A DNA stretch of 45,968 nt. It comes from a virus. The stretch covers positions 1 to 45,968 of IMG/VR virus record IMGVR_UViG_3300019889_000023; one strand, given 5' to 3'. The notes beneath the pieces are model-generated. The model worked only from the letters and a program-made list of their open reading frames with translations, was not told the DNA's origin and searched no databases. This document shows, piece after piece, positions 44,340 to 45,968 of the stretch. The translations under genes were made by a program, and so were the position numbers. Position 1 is the first letter of the stretch, and every line of letters begins with the position of its first letter.

Positions 44340-45092
44340 TTGGCGAATCGCACCGCAATCGCCCATGCTGTCAAAGCCCGCCCCCGGGTCGCAAACGGGG
44401 GAACCTCCGCGCCGAAATCGGCCGCGGGCGGCATAGGGGTTTACAACAACCGCGTCGCTCCCAATCCAGGCCGGGTCGGCGGGAACCGTCCAGTGGCGAA
44501 GCCCAAATCGGGAGCTGGCGCCGCAGGGGCGCCTGCCGCTCCGTACACGGGTGCCCCCTGGGACTCGCAGTACGAACTGTCGAGTGCCGGCGCGACCAGC
44601 AAGTACAACAACGCGAACATCGGCCTCGACTACAAAGAACAGGCCTACAAACAGGACTACGGCCTGGACGCGGGATTCAACGACTACAAGACGAATCCCT
44701 ACTCCCGCGCCTCCCTGCTCGAACAGTCCTACCAGCGCGCCAACCGGGGATCCACCAACTCTTATGCCGCCGCCGGTCAGCTCTACGCCGGGTCGACGCA
44801 GAACGCCCTTGGCTACAACCGTGACGCTGTCGGCCAGGAACGCGACCAGCTCCAGAAATCGTACTCGGCCGCGCTCCAGGGCGTGTCCGCCGAACGACTC
44901 GCTGCTAGCGATCGGAAAAACGAAGAAATCAACAACGCCGGCTGGAGCCGCCTCGAACGGGCCGAAGGCGAACCCCTCGACCCGACCACGTCCCCACCCG
45001 GCAAAGCGAAAGCCAAAAAACCAGCCGGCAAAAAAGCCGCAATCAAACAGGCAGTGTCTAGCGCCCGAGCCCTTCCCAGGAGGAAAAGATGA
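44340..45092 (+). CDS. Internal virion protein (small)
   Basis: A 250-residue protein from TTG at 44340 (AGGAGC upstream). Basic Ala-rich start, then PWDSQYELSSAGATSKYNNA, LDYKEQAYKQDYGLDAGFND, many Tyr, Gln and Asn, helical middle, very basic Lys-rich end. The YxxQ/YG-type repeats are known from podovirus internal or tail-associated proteins. First of three consecutive genes proposed to make the ejection complex. Confidence 0.6.
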   Translation: MANRTAIAHAVKARPRVANGGTSAPKSAAGGIGVYNNRVAPNPGRVGGNRPVAKPKSGAGAAGAPAAPYTGAPWDSQYELSSAGATSKYNNANIGLDYKEQAYKQDYGLDAGFNDYKTNPYSRASLLEQSYQRANRGSTNSYAAAGQLYAGSTQNALGYNRDAVGQERDQLQKSYSAALQGVSAERLAASDRKNEEINNAGWSRLERAEGEPLDPTTSPPGKAKAKKPAGKKAAIKQAVSSARALPRRKR

Positions 45093-45968
45093 GTGTAGGC
45101 GGCACGAAGGTGAAGGGCGGAAAACCGAACAAGAAGCAGGGGAAGCCGCAGGGTAAGTGGTTGAACGAACCCCTCACCCCCCAGCGCCTGCGCAAAGAAA
45201 CCCAGGCCTCCACCCGCCTCGCCTACCGCCCCACCGAACGGGCGATCAACGCCGAAAAACGGGCCTCCGAACGTCGCACCAAAGACGTCGGCAACTGGTG
45301 GAACGAATACCTGAAGACCGTCTCGGGCTCGCAGGCCGACACCGCCAACGCGTACGCACAGGCGGCGACCCAGGGCCAGGGCTACATCGCCCAGTCCTCC
45401 GCCCAGGACAACGCCAACACGGCGAAACTCGACGCGCAGGCCGCGCAGTCGGCTGCCCTCCGCGGTCAGACCGCACCTACCGAACCGGCCGAACGCGGAG
45501 CTGCCGCCCAGGCCCAGCGCAACTACCTCAGCTCTGCCTTCGGCGGGGCCACGGCCGCGCGCGGTGCCAACCAGCAGGGGTACCTGTCCGACAAAAAGCG
45601 GATCGGCGCCGGCCAGAAGGTCCAGTCGAAGATGAACGAGCTGAAGCGCACCCGCTCGATCGAAGGTGACAAGCGCGAACTGGCGAAACAGCGCGGCGAC
45701 TACGCCTCCAAATTCCGCGGCGAAGCGATCCAGAACAACCACGATTACCTGATCCAGCGGCAGGCGTACGGGCTCGACAAAGCGAAGTACCACAGCGAAA
45801 AGGCGGCCGGCGCCGCAGCCGCAGCTGCCGACGCCCGTAAGGAACAGAACGAACTGCGGCAGCAGGGAATCGAGAACCGTCAGCAGCAGGAAGAAATCGG
45901 CAACGAAAGCAAGCGGACGAGGAACGAAGGCAAGGCCGGGGGGATGACCCAGGCGGAACGCAACGACG
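45089..45968 (+). CDS. Internal virion protein (middle), 5' part; continues at 7-345
   Basis: ATG at 45089 overlaps the previous stop (ATGA) and has AGGAGG 5-6 bases upstream. The frame runs off the window end and continues at the left end through the 126-base overlap to the stop at 345, about 364 residues in all. The product is Ala/Gln/Glu-rich with long helices (SQADTANAYAQAATQGQ, EKAAGAAAAAADARKEQ). Helical, Gln/Ala-rich proteins at this position act as ejection proteins in podoviruses. Confidence 0.8.
   Translation, partial: MSVGGTKVKGGKPNKKQGKPQGKWLNEPLTPQRLRKETQASTRLAYRPTERAINAEKRASERRTKDVGNWWNEYLKTVSGSQADTANAYAQAATQGQGYIAQSSAQDNANTAKLDAQAAQSAALRGQTAPTEPAERGAAAQAQRNYLSSAFGGATAARGANQQGYLSDKKRIGAGQKVQSKMNELKRTRSIEGDKRELAKQRGDYASKFRGEAIQNNHDYLIQRQAYGLDKAKYHSEKAAGAAAAAADARKEQNELRQQGIENRQQQEEIGNESKRTRNEGKAGGMTQAERND
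45843..45968. repeat. Direct terminal repeat (right copy)
   Basis: Identical to bases 5-130. Lies inside the coding region of the middle internal virion protein, so a natural genome end here would cut a gene; a circular map is the simpler reading. Confidence 0.9.

Overview
The window is one complete, assembly-circular genome of a temperate, probably short-tailed (podovirus-like) bacteriophage with a GC-rich genome. Bases 5-130 are repeated exactly at 45843-45968, so the unit is about 45,838 bp and the gene that opens the window is the continuation of the gene that closes it. The host is probably an actinobacterium: many genes start with GTG or TTG, most overlap by 1-8 bases, there is a DUF6197-like protein, an H2TH (actinobacterial IHF-like) protein, and the small zinc-binding families common in actinophages. 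No sequence here fixes the genus. A short tail is inferred from the gene order portal, scaffold, capsid, adaptor, nozzle-like, fibres, internal proteins, and from the absence of a tape measure, tail tube or sheath. Layout, left to right. 0-6.4 kb (+): end of the internal virion protein genes, including a 1471-aa protein, then lysis genes (NlpC/P60 endolysin, small holin) and a Holliday-junction-resolvase-like nuclease. 8.6-6.35 kb (-): an immunity operon starting with an XRE repressor and followed by three more helix-turn-helix type proteins. 8.64-8.84 kb: genetic switch with an array of TTGCGY half-sites and a divergent promoter. 8.8-19.2 kb (+): early operon of about 28 mostly overlapping genes: SSB, replication initiator with a likely internal origin, second replication protein, IHF-like H2TH protein, Xis-like protein, tyrosine integrase, a tRNA-Val-like attP, HNH nuclease and a Fic-domain protein. 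19.3-19.8 kb (-): two small genes behind a near-consensus promoter. 19.86 kb (+): terminase-small-subunit-like gene. 24.0-20.6 kb (-): nine small acidic or membrane genes behind a TTGACA promoter. Five of their intergenic regions carry structured leader elements ending in the same heptamer AGTCCAC; three share a covarying two-hairpin fold and two carry a tRNA-like T-arm minihelix. 24.6-28.95 kb (+): an operon of about 19 tiny genes behind three palindromic operators. Thirteen gene junctions (twelve of them consecutive apart from one break) use an identical 8-base stop/start overlap. 29.9-29.0 kb (-): three small genes. 29.96-45.97 kb (+): tRNA-Gln, then late genes: virion peptidoglycan hydrolase, large terminase, portal, scaffold, major capsid, adaptor, nozzle-like, fibre-like and internal virion proteins. 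One reversed gene for a secreted protein sits among the fibre genes and looks like a lysogenic-conversion gene. How it works together: the repressor holds the early operon off in the lysogen. Integrase, the Xis-like protein and the IHF-like protein would act on attP. The initiator, SSB and resolvase-like nuclease suggest theta-type replication that borrows the host polymerase, because no DNA polymerase is encoded. The most unusual content is the leader-RNA family at 20.5-24.1 kb and the stereotyped tiny-gene array at 24.6-28 kb.
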